Source: CAVXAE01 sp044225565
GTDB taxonomy: Bacteria; Pseudomonadota; Gammaproteobacteria; Steroidobacterales; Steroidobacteraceae
Direction of reading: 5' to 3'
DNA: 24,276 nt
NCBI GenBank assembly: GCA_044225565.1
Contig: JBGAIL010000060.1
Coordinates: forward strand, 1-24,276
Each line of letters begins with the position of its first letter. Position 1 is the stretch's first letter. The notes below the pieces were generated by a model. That model was given only the letters and a program-made list of their open reading frames with translations. It had not been told where the DNA came from and made no database searches. This document shows, piece by piece, positions 15,892-22,389 of this stretch. The position numbers were made by a program, and so were the translations under genes.

Positions 15892-17490
15892 CTATAACGG
15901 GCGGCGGGAGAGCGTGATGCGCGCGCCGCGCTCCTCGGCGCGGATCGGGAAGCCTGCCTGCAGCAGGCGCACGAAACCATCCACGTTTGCGGATTCGAAA
16001 TTTCCGCCCACCTCGATGCGCTCGAGCGCGGGATCCTCGATGACGATCTGGCGCAGGTTGTAGCGGTTGAATTCCGCCACGGCATCGGCGAGCCGGGTCT
16101 TGCGCAGCACGATGTGCCCCGTTCGCCAGCTCAGGGTCCGCTCGGCTTCGGGCACGGGCACTCTGTCGATCCGCACCCGATCGAGCCCGCTGCTCGCGAC
16201 GTTCCCGGCCTCCAGGCTGGCAACCGGGCGGCTGCGGCCGACGAGGCGCGCCTTCTCGACGCGCACCCGCCCTTCCGTGACCACAACCTGCACCGTATCG
16301 GATTTGAGACGCACGGAGAACTGCGTACCCACGGCCACCACCCGGTCGTGATTGGCGTACACCACGAACGGACGCCCGGGATCTCTCGCGACGTCGAAGA
16401 AAGCCTCGCCCCGGAGGAGATTGACGCGCCGCTCGCGGTGGCTGATCTCGAGCTCGATCTCGCTGTCGCTGTTGAGCATGATCCTGGAGCCGTCCGCCAT
16501 CGGAACCGAGGCCATGCCGCCTACCGGGGTGCGGAACTCGGCTTCCTCGGCGCGGGAGAGATGGAGCGTGCCGGCCAATAGCGCAACCACGCCAACGCCC
16601 GCAGCCATGCCGACTTTCAGCGCCATGGGAATCCCGCTTTGCTCCGGTGACGCCGGCCCGGCAGTCCCTGTTGAATCCGCCTCCCGCGCGCCATGTGCGC
16701 TCGCCGCTTTGCCTGGCCGCGGCTCGGACTGCCTCGGCAACGGCGTGCGCAGCGCCACCTTCCACCGCCTTCCGGCGAAGAACGGTGAGCGCGAGATGGC
16801 GCCGCGCTGCGGCATTTCGTCCGACGCGAGTGCAGCGCCAGCCACCTTCAGCCTTCCCGCCTGCTTCCAGACCGAGCGAAGGCGCATGTACGAAACGCGA
16901 TGAGTGGTGGCGGCCCGCAGCCATGCGCCGAGCGCGGCTTCGTCGTCGGCGCACCACTGCGGACTCTCGCGCCGGAGCAGCCACGCCGCGGCTGCCTCCT
17001 CCACTTGCTCGAGCGTCGCGCTACGTTCCACGATTCCCGCTCGCCTTTCCCGGCCTTGCGTCTCAGCGTCCTCGCCGGCCTCGACCGCGTAGAACCTCTG
17101 GGTCAGCAGCCGCATGCCGCGCACCAGATGCGCTTCCACCGTGCCTTCGGCGATCTTCAGGCGCGCGGCGATCTCCTTCTGCGCGAGATCCTCGATCTTG
17201 CGCATCCAGACCACTTCGCGGCAGCGGTCCGGCAGGTGCTCGAACGCATCCACCAGGCGCTCGAGCTGCTGGAAGCTGCCCATGCGCCGCTCCGGCGACA
17301 GCTCGTCCATCGACACCGCCAGGACATCGACGTCCTGCAGAAGGTCGATGGGGACGATGCGGCTGCGGCGACCTCTGTCCGTGAGGTGGTTGCGCGCGAC
17401 GGCGAAGAGGAAATACCTGGGCGAGGTGGGCAACGCCTTCTCCGCCGCCTCCAGCACCTTGACGTAGACCTCTTGCTTGAGGTCGGCCAC
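15892..17490 (-). CDS. ECF sigma factor fused to FecR-type anti-sigma factor (single open frame, sigma N-terminus out of frame)
   Basis: This 532-codon open frame holds what are normally two proteins. Residues 1 to about 45 are the rest of sigma region 2 (DLKQEVYVKVLEAA; RYFLFAVARNHLTDRGRRSR). Residues 78-130 are region 4 with helix-turn-helix (LAQKEIAARLKIAEGTVEAH). Without any stop, residues 162-210 are the FecR N-terminal anti-sigma helix domain (EEAAAAWLLRRE...GAWL). A membrane span follows at about 289-310, then the periplasmic FecR domain (318-415) and an STN-like tail (465-527). A GTG at 17031 (residue 154) could start a separate FecR. The GTG at 17490 lacks sigma region 2.1; those residues are encoded 2 bases out of register upstream. 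P. putida IutY is a known sigma/anti-sigma hybrid. The gene probably controls the adjacent STN receptor. Confidence 0.82.
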   Translation of the reverse strand: MADLKQEVYVKVLEAAEKALPTSPRYFLFAVARNHLTDRGRRSRIVPIDLLQDVDVLAVSMDELSPERRMGSFQQLERLVDAFEHLPDRCREVVWMRKIEDLAQKEIAARLKIAEGTVEAHLVRGMRLLTQRFYAVEAGEDAETQGRERRAGIVERSATLEQVEEAAAAWLLRRESPQWCADDEAALGAWLRAATTHRVSYMRLRSVWKQAGRLKVAGAALASDEMPQRGAISRSPFFAGRRWKVALRTPLPRQSEPRPGKAASAHGAREADSTGTAGPASPEQSGIPMALKVGMAAGVGVVALLAGTLHLSRAEEAEFRTPVGGMASVPMADGSRIMLNSDSEIELEISHRERRVNLLRGEAFFDVARDPGRPFVVYANHDRVVAVGTQFSVRLKSDTVQVVVTEGRVRVEKARLVGRSRPVASLEAGNVASSGLDRVRIDRVPVPEAERTLSWRTGHIVLRKTRLADAVAEFNRYNLRQIVIEDPALERIEVGGNFESANVDGFVRLLQAGFPIRAEERGARITLSRRPL

Positions 17491-17525
17491 GTCCGCGGGA
17501 TTGGACCACGCCCGCAGCAGATAGC

Positions 17526-17603
17526 GCGCGTCAGCGCCTCCTCGTGCGCGAGGATTTCCCGGACGAACCAGTCTTCGAGTGAGTCATCCACCGCGGCCAA
17601 CAT
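17526..17603 (-). pseudogene. Displaced N-terminus of the ECF sigma domain (frameshift at 17524-17525)
   Basis: An ATG at 17603 opens 26 codons, MLAAVDDSLEDWFVREIL and then AHEEALTR, which look like a normal ECF sigma start. The expected continuation (YLLRAWSNPADVADLKQEV) is present but in the frame of the downstream ORF. The junction is the short repeat GACGCGCGCTAT, where removing two bases (GC at 17524-17525) restores one frame of about 570 codons. Read as it stands, the ATG frame continues into unrelated, arginine-rich residues. This is either a real inactivating indel, a sequencing or assembly error, or evidence that the shortened GTG start is used. Confidence 0.72.
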
Positions 17604-17754
17604 ACGCGCAAATTCCGGGGCAGACCACAGAGCCGAGACAATCGCCGGGCGCTATAGGAACGGCCCGCTCGATCGTCTTGGTATGAATGGCTCCGCCGCT
17701 GGCCGAGCGGGTTGCGATTGCGTGGACGATCGAGGTCCGGCGCGCATGAAGAGC
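17604..17754 (-). promoter_or_regulatory. Intergenic region between hipA end and sigma-fecR start
   Basis: This 151-bp gap lies downstream of hipA and upstream of the sigma-fecR gene, both leftward. It must carry the sigma-gene promoter. It holds two competing inverted repeats that share a left arm. CCCGCTCG (17664-17671) pairs with CGAGCGGG (17704-17711). CTCGATCGTC (17668-17677) pairs with GACGATCGAG (17725-17734). No T-run follows on either strand, so a simple intrinsic terminator is not supported. No clear -35/-10 could be assigned. Confidence 0.5.
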
Positions 17755-19080
17755 TCAACGGGTCGTGCGGCTCGACAAACGCTTTCTACGACTACGCGGC
17801 AGTGCGAGACTCTCCAGTCGTTCCGCGCAATGCGTGAGGAGTTGGCCGCACAACGGTACGATCACGTTTTCGGCCAAGCCGTCCCTCAGCGCCTGATCTC
17901 GGGCGGCGACCACCTCGTCCGGGAACGCAACAGCCAGCCGGGTCACCAAATGCAGCACCCGCTCTTCCTCGAGAGCGCAACGCTGGGCCAGCGCGCGCCA
18001 ATCGTCGCCGTTGATGAGGCCAATGTCATAGTGCTCGCCGATCTTCATCGATACCCGCTGCCTGATGAGCCCGGGATACGGCAGCTGACTCGAGACGTCG
18101 TACAACGGAGCCAGCCGCACTTCATCGCCGGTGCCGATCAGAAAGGAGTAGTTCTTCGCATGGGCATCCGTGCCGCCGATGAGCCAGTTGAGTACGTTCG
18201 CCTGCAGGAACCGGTCGACGTCAGCTTCCGGCTCGGCACTGGCACGACGGATGAGCTGCACAGCCTGCCGGATCCCCGGCCCGCCCTCCTCCTGATACTT
18301 TCTCCCAGGCATGATTCCCAGCGCTTGGCATAGATCCTCCTGATGAACGCGCCGATGATAGGGCGCACCGTCCCGTGGCGGCAGGCGATCGTAACGTTCG
18401 ACGACGATGTAAGTCTGATCGAGCGCAAGGACACGGGAGCGCGCGGCGAGCAACCCCAGCCGCGCCGCGATGTCCTGGCACAGGTGCTCGTTCTCGACGA
18501 GCCCATCGAAGCCTGGAATACAGGGCTTGATGATGTGCGTGGTCGGAGCTCGCCCGCTCGGCACACCCCAGCGGTTACGTCGCTCATCCCGGCAAAACGC
18601 GGTTTTCGCCTGGGCGCCGGGCAGGCTCATCTTGCCCGGATCGCCGGGACGCCGCATCGCCGCGACATCCTGACTCAGCTCTCGCAGCCTCGAGGCCAGC
18701 TCATCTCCGATCATCCACTGGATGACCGGCGCCCGCTCCGTTTGAAATTCCTCCAGACGCTCCGGAGAAACGAACTGGGCAGCGCCGGGCACGTCCGCGC
18801 CGACGTGTGCCAGAAGTTTTGCGGGGTTGTTGGGTGAGACCTGGTACTGCCGTCCCCAGCGTCGCAACACGGCCGGGTTTTCCGGGAGCAGATTCCACAA
18901 GTAGGCGTGGACGGTGCGATGCGGATAGGCGACATCGGCGAGCGGCATGGCGAGCGAAAGAGCGTGATGGCCTGGGGAGGCGAGCCATCCCGCCTCATAG
19001 CGGAAGCTCAGACGACCGGTACGATCGGTGCTCACCGTCCCGATCTGCTCTGCACCGATGAAGACGAGCAGGTCGGTCAC
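17755..19080 (-). CDS. hipA: HipA-type serine/threonine kinase toxin
   Basis: This is a 441-residue HipA kinase, almost the same length as E. coli HipA (440), which phosphorylates GltX and drives persistence. The N-terminal subdomain covers about residues 1-105. The kinase core shows S152 in KMSLPGAQAKT (the regulatory autophosphorylation loop, S150 in E. coli), K185 in HIIKP, VERYDR, and HQEDLCQALG. It also has catalytic D305 and N310 in GGTDAHAKN and metal-binding D328 in LAPLYDVSS. All key residues are present, so it should be active. The start is GTG at 19080 overlapping the hipB stop (GTGA), which couples toxin to antitoxin translation. Only the family is certain; the kinase target in this host is not known. 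Confidence 0.95.
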   Translation of the reverse strand: MTDLLVFIGAEQIGTVSTDRTGRLSFRYEAGWLASPGHHALSLAMPLADVAYPHRTVHAYLWNLLPENPAVLRRWGRQYQVSPNNPAKLLAHVGADVPGAAQFVSPERLEEFQTERAPVIQWMIGDELASRLRELSQDVAAMRRPGDPGKMSLPGAQAKTAFCRDERRNRWGVPSGRAPTTHIIKPCIPGFDGLVENEHLCQDIAARLGLLAARSRVLALDQTYIVVERYDRLPPRDGAPYHRRVHQEDLCQALGIMPGRKYQEEGGPGIRQAVQLIRRASAEPEADVDRFLQANVLNWLIGGTDAHAKNYSFLIGTGDEVRLAPLYDVSSQLPYPGLIRQRVSMKIGEHYDIGLINGDDWRALAQRCALEEERVLHLVTRLAVAFPDEVVAARDQALRDGLAENVIVPLCGQLLTHCAERLESLALPRSRRKRLSSRTTR

Positions 19081-19394
19081 CCGGCGGTCTTCCTCTGGAG
19101 CCGGCGGAACACTTCCGACAGCTCGCTCGGTTGCGCAGGCTCGGCCGATTGCGCTGGAGATCGTTGCCGGGCCTCCTGGAATGCGATGTTCAGGCCGAGA
19201 GCCTTCATGGTTTGCAATACCAGCCCAAGCTCGGCCTTGGAATTGCCGGCCTCCAGGCGGAGGATCCATTTCCGCTCGACGCCCAACCGCTCGGCCAAAA
19301 CGCTCTGAGAAAGGCCCTTCTCCTTTCTTTTCAGCCGGATACGGGCTCCGATCTGTTCGGGAGTGCGGATGCTTTTGTCCCTCATGAGGGACAT
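19077..19394 (-). CDS. hipB: HipB-type antitoxin, Xre-family repressor
   Basis: This is a 105-residue helix-turn-helix protein that should neutralise HipA and repress the operon. The Xre fold is at about residues 10-70: IGARIRLKRKEKGLSQSVLAERLGVERKWILRLEAG, then LVLQTMKALGLNI. It has a longer C-terminal tail (about residues 77-105, rich in Ser/Ala/Pro/Gln and ending in basic residues) than E. coli HipB (88). The ATG at 19394 is preceded by AGGA at about 10 bases. A second in-frame ATG at 19385 has no ribosome-binding site. It lies upstream of, and 4 bases over, hipA, the usual order. Three matching palindromes lie over its start and promoter, so autoregulation is very likely. Confidence 0.94.
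   Translation of the reverse strand: MSLMRDKSIRTPEQIGARIRLKRKEKGLSQSVLAERLGVERKWILRLEAGNSKAELGLVLQTMKALGLNIAFQEARQRSPAQSAEPAQPSELSEVFRRLQRKTAG
19376..19393. promoter_or_regulatory. hip operator O1 (over hipB start codon)
   Basis: TGTCCCTCATGAGGGACA is a perfect 18-bp palindrome of the form TGTCC-N8-GGACA. It covers the first codons of hipB. The form parallels the E. coli HipB operator TATCC-N8-GGATA. HipB bound here would block translation initiation or transcript elongation as well as promoter access. Confidence 0.82.
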
Positions 19395-19402
19395 GCTATC
19401 AA

Positions 19403-19420
19403 TGTCCTATATAGAGGACA
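19403..19420. promoter_or_regulatory. hip operator O2 with probable -10 box inside
   Basis: TGTCCTATATAGAGGACA has the same TGTCC-N8-GGACA frame, with perfect 6-base arms, 27 bp from O1. The central N8 reads TCTATATA on the hipB strand, so it offers TATATA as a -10 hexamer about 15 bp before the ATG. A repressor dimer here would sit directly on the promoter. No good -35 box stands out 17 bp upstream. Confidence 0.8.
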
Positions 19421-19439
19421 AGTACTTTTTGAAGTACTT
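19420..19439. repeat. Twin AAGTACTT palindromes between hip operators O2 and O3
   Basis: Two copies of the self-complementary octamer AAGTACTT lie 12 bp apart (19420-19427 and 19432-19439) in an unusually AT-rich patch. The first shares its opening A with the last base of O2. They may be the upstream part of the hip promoter or a site for another regulator. Confidence 0.55.
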
Positions 19440-19447
19440 CCGGAGAA

Positions 19448-19465
19448 TGTCCATTCCAGGGGACA
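19448..19465. promoter_or_regulatory. hip operator O3 (upstream)
   Basis: TGTCCATTCCAGGGGACA is the third copy of TGTCC-N8-GGACA, 45 bp upstream of O2. Its outer arms match exactly and its inner bases do not. It could support cooperative binding or looping, and it faces the divergent esterase gene. Confidence 0.72.
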
Positions 19466-19634
19466 CCGATCATCCGGCGTCGCAGTGGTGCCACGAGTGC
19501 CAGCATGGCATTGCCGGCAAGTTGCACGCGCCACCCCGACCGGAGACAGCCATTCTCCACTGAGGGGTTCGCAGCGAGTCTCGTCTACAGCTACATCCAT
19601 GTGACCCGTGCCGGGCGCGCTACGCGGTGCTGTG
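19466..19634. other. Spacer between hip operators and the esterase gene
   Basis: This 169-bp non-coding stretch must carry the promoter of the rightward esterase gene. It holds a small stem, TGCCA-GCA-TGGCA (19498-19510), and a nearby GTGCCA direct repeat. I see no convincing promoter boxes and no strong ribosome-binding site for the next gene. Confidence 0.4.
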
Positions 19635-20576
19635 ATGCGAAAATCGAATTCCGTCCCGCTGATCCTGAGTGGCATCCTGATGGCGGCGGCGATCGGCGCC
19701 GTCCCTGGTGCCGCGGCCGAGAATAAGCGCGAGCTGCTGGCAGAGAACACCGGTCCCTACGCCCTGCCAGGCTCCACGACGTTCGACGTCAAGTCCAGTC
19801 GAGGGAGATCCTATCGCGTCTTCGTCTGGGTGCCGGATGGAGCCGCGCCCCAAAGGGGCTTCCCGCTGCTGCTCACGCTGGATGCCAACCTGTATTTCGC
19901 GGCCGCAGCCAGCGCCTTGCAGGTCATCGCTCCGGTGAACCCCGCGCTGAGGCTGGACACGAACACGGTGAAGCCGATGATCGTCGTCGGGGTGGGTTAC
20001 GACGGTGATGTGCCCAACGCGCTGAAGGAGCGCGCATTCGATTATCTGCCGGCTCTCACGGCCCCCAACAAGTCTCTCCCGCGGGAGGGCTGGCGAGGGC
20101 AACCGCCCGGCGGTGCGGACCAGTTCCTGAGCTTCCTGCTCGATGAGTTGCGCCCGGCCCTGGCGCATCGGTACGCCATCGATCCGGAGCACCAGACGCT
20201 CATGGGACACTCGCTGGGCGGCTTCTTCGCCCTCTTCGCGCTCGCCAAGCGGCCCGAGGCGTTTCGAAACTACGTGGCCATCAGTCCGTCGCTCTGGTGG
20301 GACGAGAATCGGTTGGTATCCGAGACGGGCGAGGCCCCACCTCTCGCAGCGCAAGGGCCGGCTCACCACGTGCTGCTCGCGATGGCTCAGGATGCGGAGC
20401 CGGGAGTTGGCGAGGTGTCGCAGATCATGCGTCGCCTCGGCCAGACGATGACGGTCAATCTGAATCGTCTGGGCAATGGCCGCCTCCAGGTACGCTACGT
20501 CGAGGTGCCCGAAGAGGACCACCAGACGATGCAGATCGCGATGATGTCCGCCGCGCTCCGCGCGGCTTCGCAGTGA
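19635..20576 (+). CDS. Exported alpha/beta hydrolase of the IroE/COG2819 (esterase D) type
   Basis: This is a 313-residue esterase with an N-terminal signal peptide (hydrophobic residues 7-24, cut near GAA-AE), so it is periplasmic or secreted. The esterase fold shows GFPLLLTLDANLYF, the nucleophile Ser193 in GHSLGG, and YVAISPSLWWDEN, which is characteristic of IroE/BesA-like hydrolases. The His is probably in EEDHQT near the end. The ATG at 19635 is chosen because the signal peptide starts there; an in-frame GTG at 19608 would precede it with nine odd residues. Relatives in this COG cleave trilactone siderophores or other esters. Two siderophore-type receptors in the window make that plausible, but the gene is not in an operon with either. 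Confidence 0.87.
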   Translation: MRKSNSVPLILSGILMAAAIGAVPGAAAENKRELLAENTGPYALPGSTTFDVKSSRGRSYRVFVWVPDGAAPQRGFPLLLTLDANLYFAAAASALQVIAPVNPALRLDTNTVKPMIVVGVGYDGDVPNALKERAFDYLPALTAPNKSLPREGWRGQPPGGADQFLSFLLDELRPALAHRYAIDPEHQTLMGHSLGGFFALFALAKRPEAFRNYVAISPSLWWDENRLVSETGEAPPLAAQGPAHHVLLAMAQDAEPGVGEVSQIMRRLGQTMTVNLNRLGNGRLQVRYVEVPEEDHQTMQIAMMSAALRAASQ

Positions 20577-20657
20577 GGCGGCTAGCCCGACGTCGCGCGC
20601 AGCGGAGAGCACGCTGCTGGCCAGCGGACAGCTGCGAAGGACAGGCAGCGCGACAGC

Positions 20658-22340
20658 TCAGCCGCCGGAGGCGGCAGCTGCCGTAAACCGCTCTTTCCCG
20701 TCCACGAAGGTGCGCAGAACGCCGGCCTTGAGGTATTGATCCGCCGGAACCGTCAGCAGGTTGCGGTCGATGACGACGACGTCGGCCAGGTAACCCGGCG
20801 CCAGCCTTCCCAGACGGTCTTCCTGAAATCCGGCGAAGGCCGCAGCGTGCGTATAGGCAACCAGCGCGGCCTCCACGGATACCCGTTGTTCGGGATGCCA
20901 GCCGCCGGGGTTGGCCCCGTCTATCGTATGGCGCTGCACGGCAGCGTCGATGCCGGTGAGCGGGTCGATGGGCGCGACCGGCCAGTCCGAACCGAAACAG
21001 GTGGTGACACCGGCCTCGAGCAGCGAACGGAACGCGTACGTACGATTCAGACGCTCCTCGCCGATGCGCTTCACGGCCCAGCGGCCGTCGTCGACGGCGT
21101 GATAAGGCTGCACCGACGCGATGACTTTCTGCTGCGCCATGCGGGTCCAGGTGCCGGGGCTGAGGTGCTGGGCATGCTCGATGCGGAACCGGCGGTCGCG
21201 GGGCCCATTGCGCCGGGCGGTGTCGGCATAAATATCCAGCACCACGTCGTTGGCCTCGTCGCCGATGGCGTGAGTGTCGATTGCGAGCCCGGCCGCATCG
21301 GCGGCCGGAATCCATTCGCGCATGTCCTCGACGCGAGTGGTCCACACGCCGCGCTGATCGGGCGCGTCCACGTAAGGCTCGTGGAACCGGGCCGTGCGCG
21401 CGCCGAGCGAGCCGTCGGACACGCACTTCAACGTGCCCCAGCGCACCCAGTCGTCGCCGCGCCCTTCCGCCTTCACCAGCGCCAGCATGCGTTGCCAGTC
21501 CGCGAGCGGCACCATGGAGTTGAAGCGAATGCCGGTCGGTCCGCGATGGCGCAAACGGCGGGCCGCGTCCTGAACGGACCAGTCGATCTCGGTGTTGTGC
21601 ACCTGCGCGACGCCTTTGCTCAACGCGTGATCGATACCCAGGCGCATGTGCTGGTCCACGAGCGCCTCGGTGAGCGGAGGGATCGTCTCGAAGACACGCC
21701 GCGTCGCATTGTCTTTCACGATGCCTGTGGGCTCGCCACGCTCGTCCCGCTCGATGACGCCGCCGGGCACATCGGGCGTGTCACGGGTGATTCCCGCCAG
21801 GCGCAATGCGACGGAGTTCAGGAACAACGAATGCAGGTCGGTGCGCGGAATGGCGATGGGCACGTCGCGCGACACGGCGTCGACCCAATCCTTGCGGGGC
21901 AGCTCGCCGCCCCAGCGCTGCTCGTCCCACGATCCACCCGTGAGCCACTGGCCTGGCGCCACGTCGCGCGCGGCAGCTGCGATGCGCTCGACGAACTCTG
22001 CCTTGGAGCGGACCTCCAGGAACACCGGCTGCGCGAGGAAGATCGACCCGCGCAAAAAATGCGTGTGGCAGTCCGTGAACGCGGGCATCACGAATGCGCC
22101 GCCGCAATCGATGACCCGCGTTCTCTTCTTGCTCGACGCCCGCACCGCCGCCGCGCCCAGCGCGGCGATGCGGTTTCCGGCGATGCCTACGGCATCCGAC
22201 ATCGCGCCGCGATTCCCGGTCCACACCTGCGCGTTGACCAGCGCGATGTCGAGGCCGCCATCCGCCGCGAAGCCCGGCCCGCACAGTGCTACGGCAACGC
22301 CGCTGGCGATCATCTCCCGTCGAGTCAGCTCGTATCGCAT
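20658..22340 (-). CDS. Tat-exported amidohydrolase, YtcJ-like
   Basis: This is a 560-residue metal-dependent hydrolase of the amidohydrolase superfamily (amidohydrolase 3, YtcJ group). The N-terminus carries a twin-arginine signal (TRREMIASGVAVALCG, residues 6-21), so it is folded with metal and then exported. Metal-site motifs are DCHTHF (H92, H94), IDTHAIGDEA, RIEHAQHL and GSDWPV, and GTLKCVSDGSLGARTA is typical of the group. The composite beta-sandwich closes with RLGRLAPGYLADVVVIDRN. It starts 49 bp after the siderophore-type TBDR stop, so they are probably co-transcribed. The receptor could import its substrate into the periplasm. The substrate is unknown; N-acyl or cyclic amides are usual for relatives. 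Confidence 0.92.
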   Translation of the reverse strand: MRYELTRREMIASGVAVALCGPGFAADGGLDIALVNAQVWTGNRGAMSDAVGIAGNRIAALGAAAVRASSKKRTRVIDCGGAFVMPAFTDCHTHFLRGSIFLAQPVFLEVRSKAEFVERIAAAARDVAPGQWLTGGSWDEQRWGGELPRKDWVDAVSRDVPIAIPRTDLHSLFLNSVALRLAGITRDTPDVPGGVIERDERGEPTGIVKDNATRRVFETIPPLTEALVDQHMRLGIDHALSKGVAQVHNTEIDWSVQDAARRLRHRGPTGIRFNSMVPLADWQRMLALVKAEGRGDDWVRWGTLKCVSDGSLGARTARFHEPYVDAPDQRGVWTTRVEDMREWIPAADAAGLAIDTHAIGDEANDVVLDIYADTARRNGPRDRRFRIEHAQHLSPGTWTRMAQQKVIASVQPYHAVDDGRWAVKRIGEERLNRTYAFRSLLEAGVTTCFGSDWPVAPIDPLTGIDAAVQRHTIDGANPGGWHPEQRVSVEAALVAYTHAAAFAGFQEDRLGRLAPGYLADVVVIDRNLLTVPADQYLKAGVLRTFVDGKERFTAAAASGG

Positions 22341-22389
22341 TGCGTCCTGCCGCCAGACTGCCGATGCGGGAGATGGTCCTCCAGACCGC

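Noticed and set aside
20661..20675. GCCGCC-GGA-GGCGGC stem at the 3' end of the amidohydrolase gene as a terminator
   Set aside because: It lies within the last codons, lacks a T-run, and is easily produced by an Ala/Gly-rich C-terminus.
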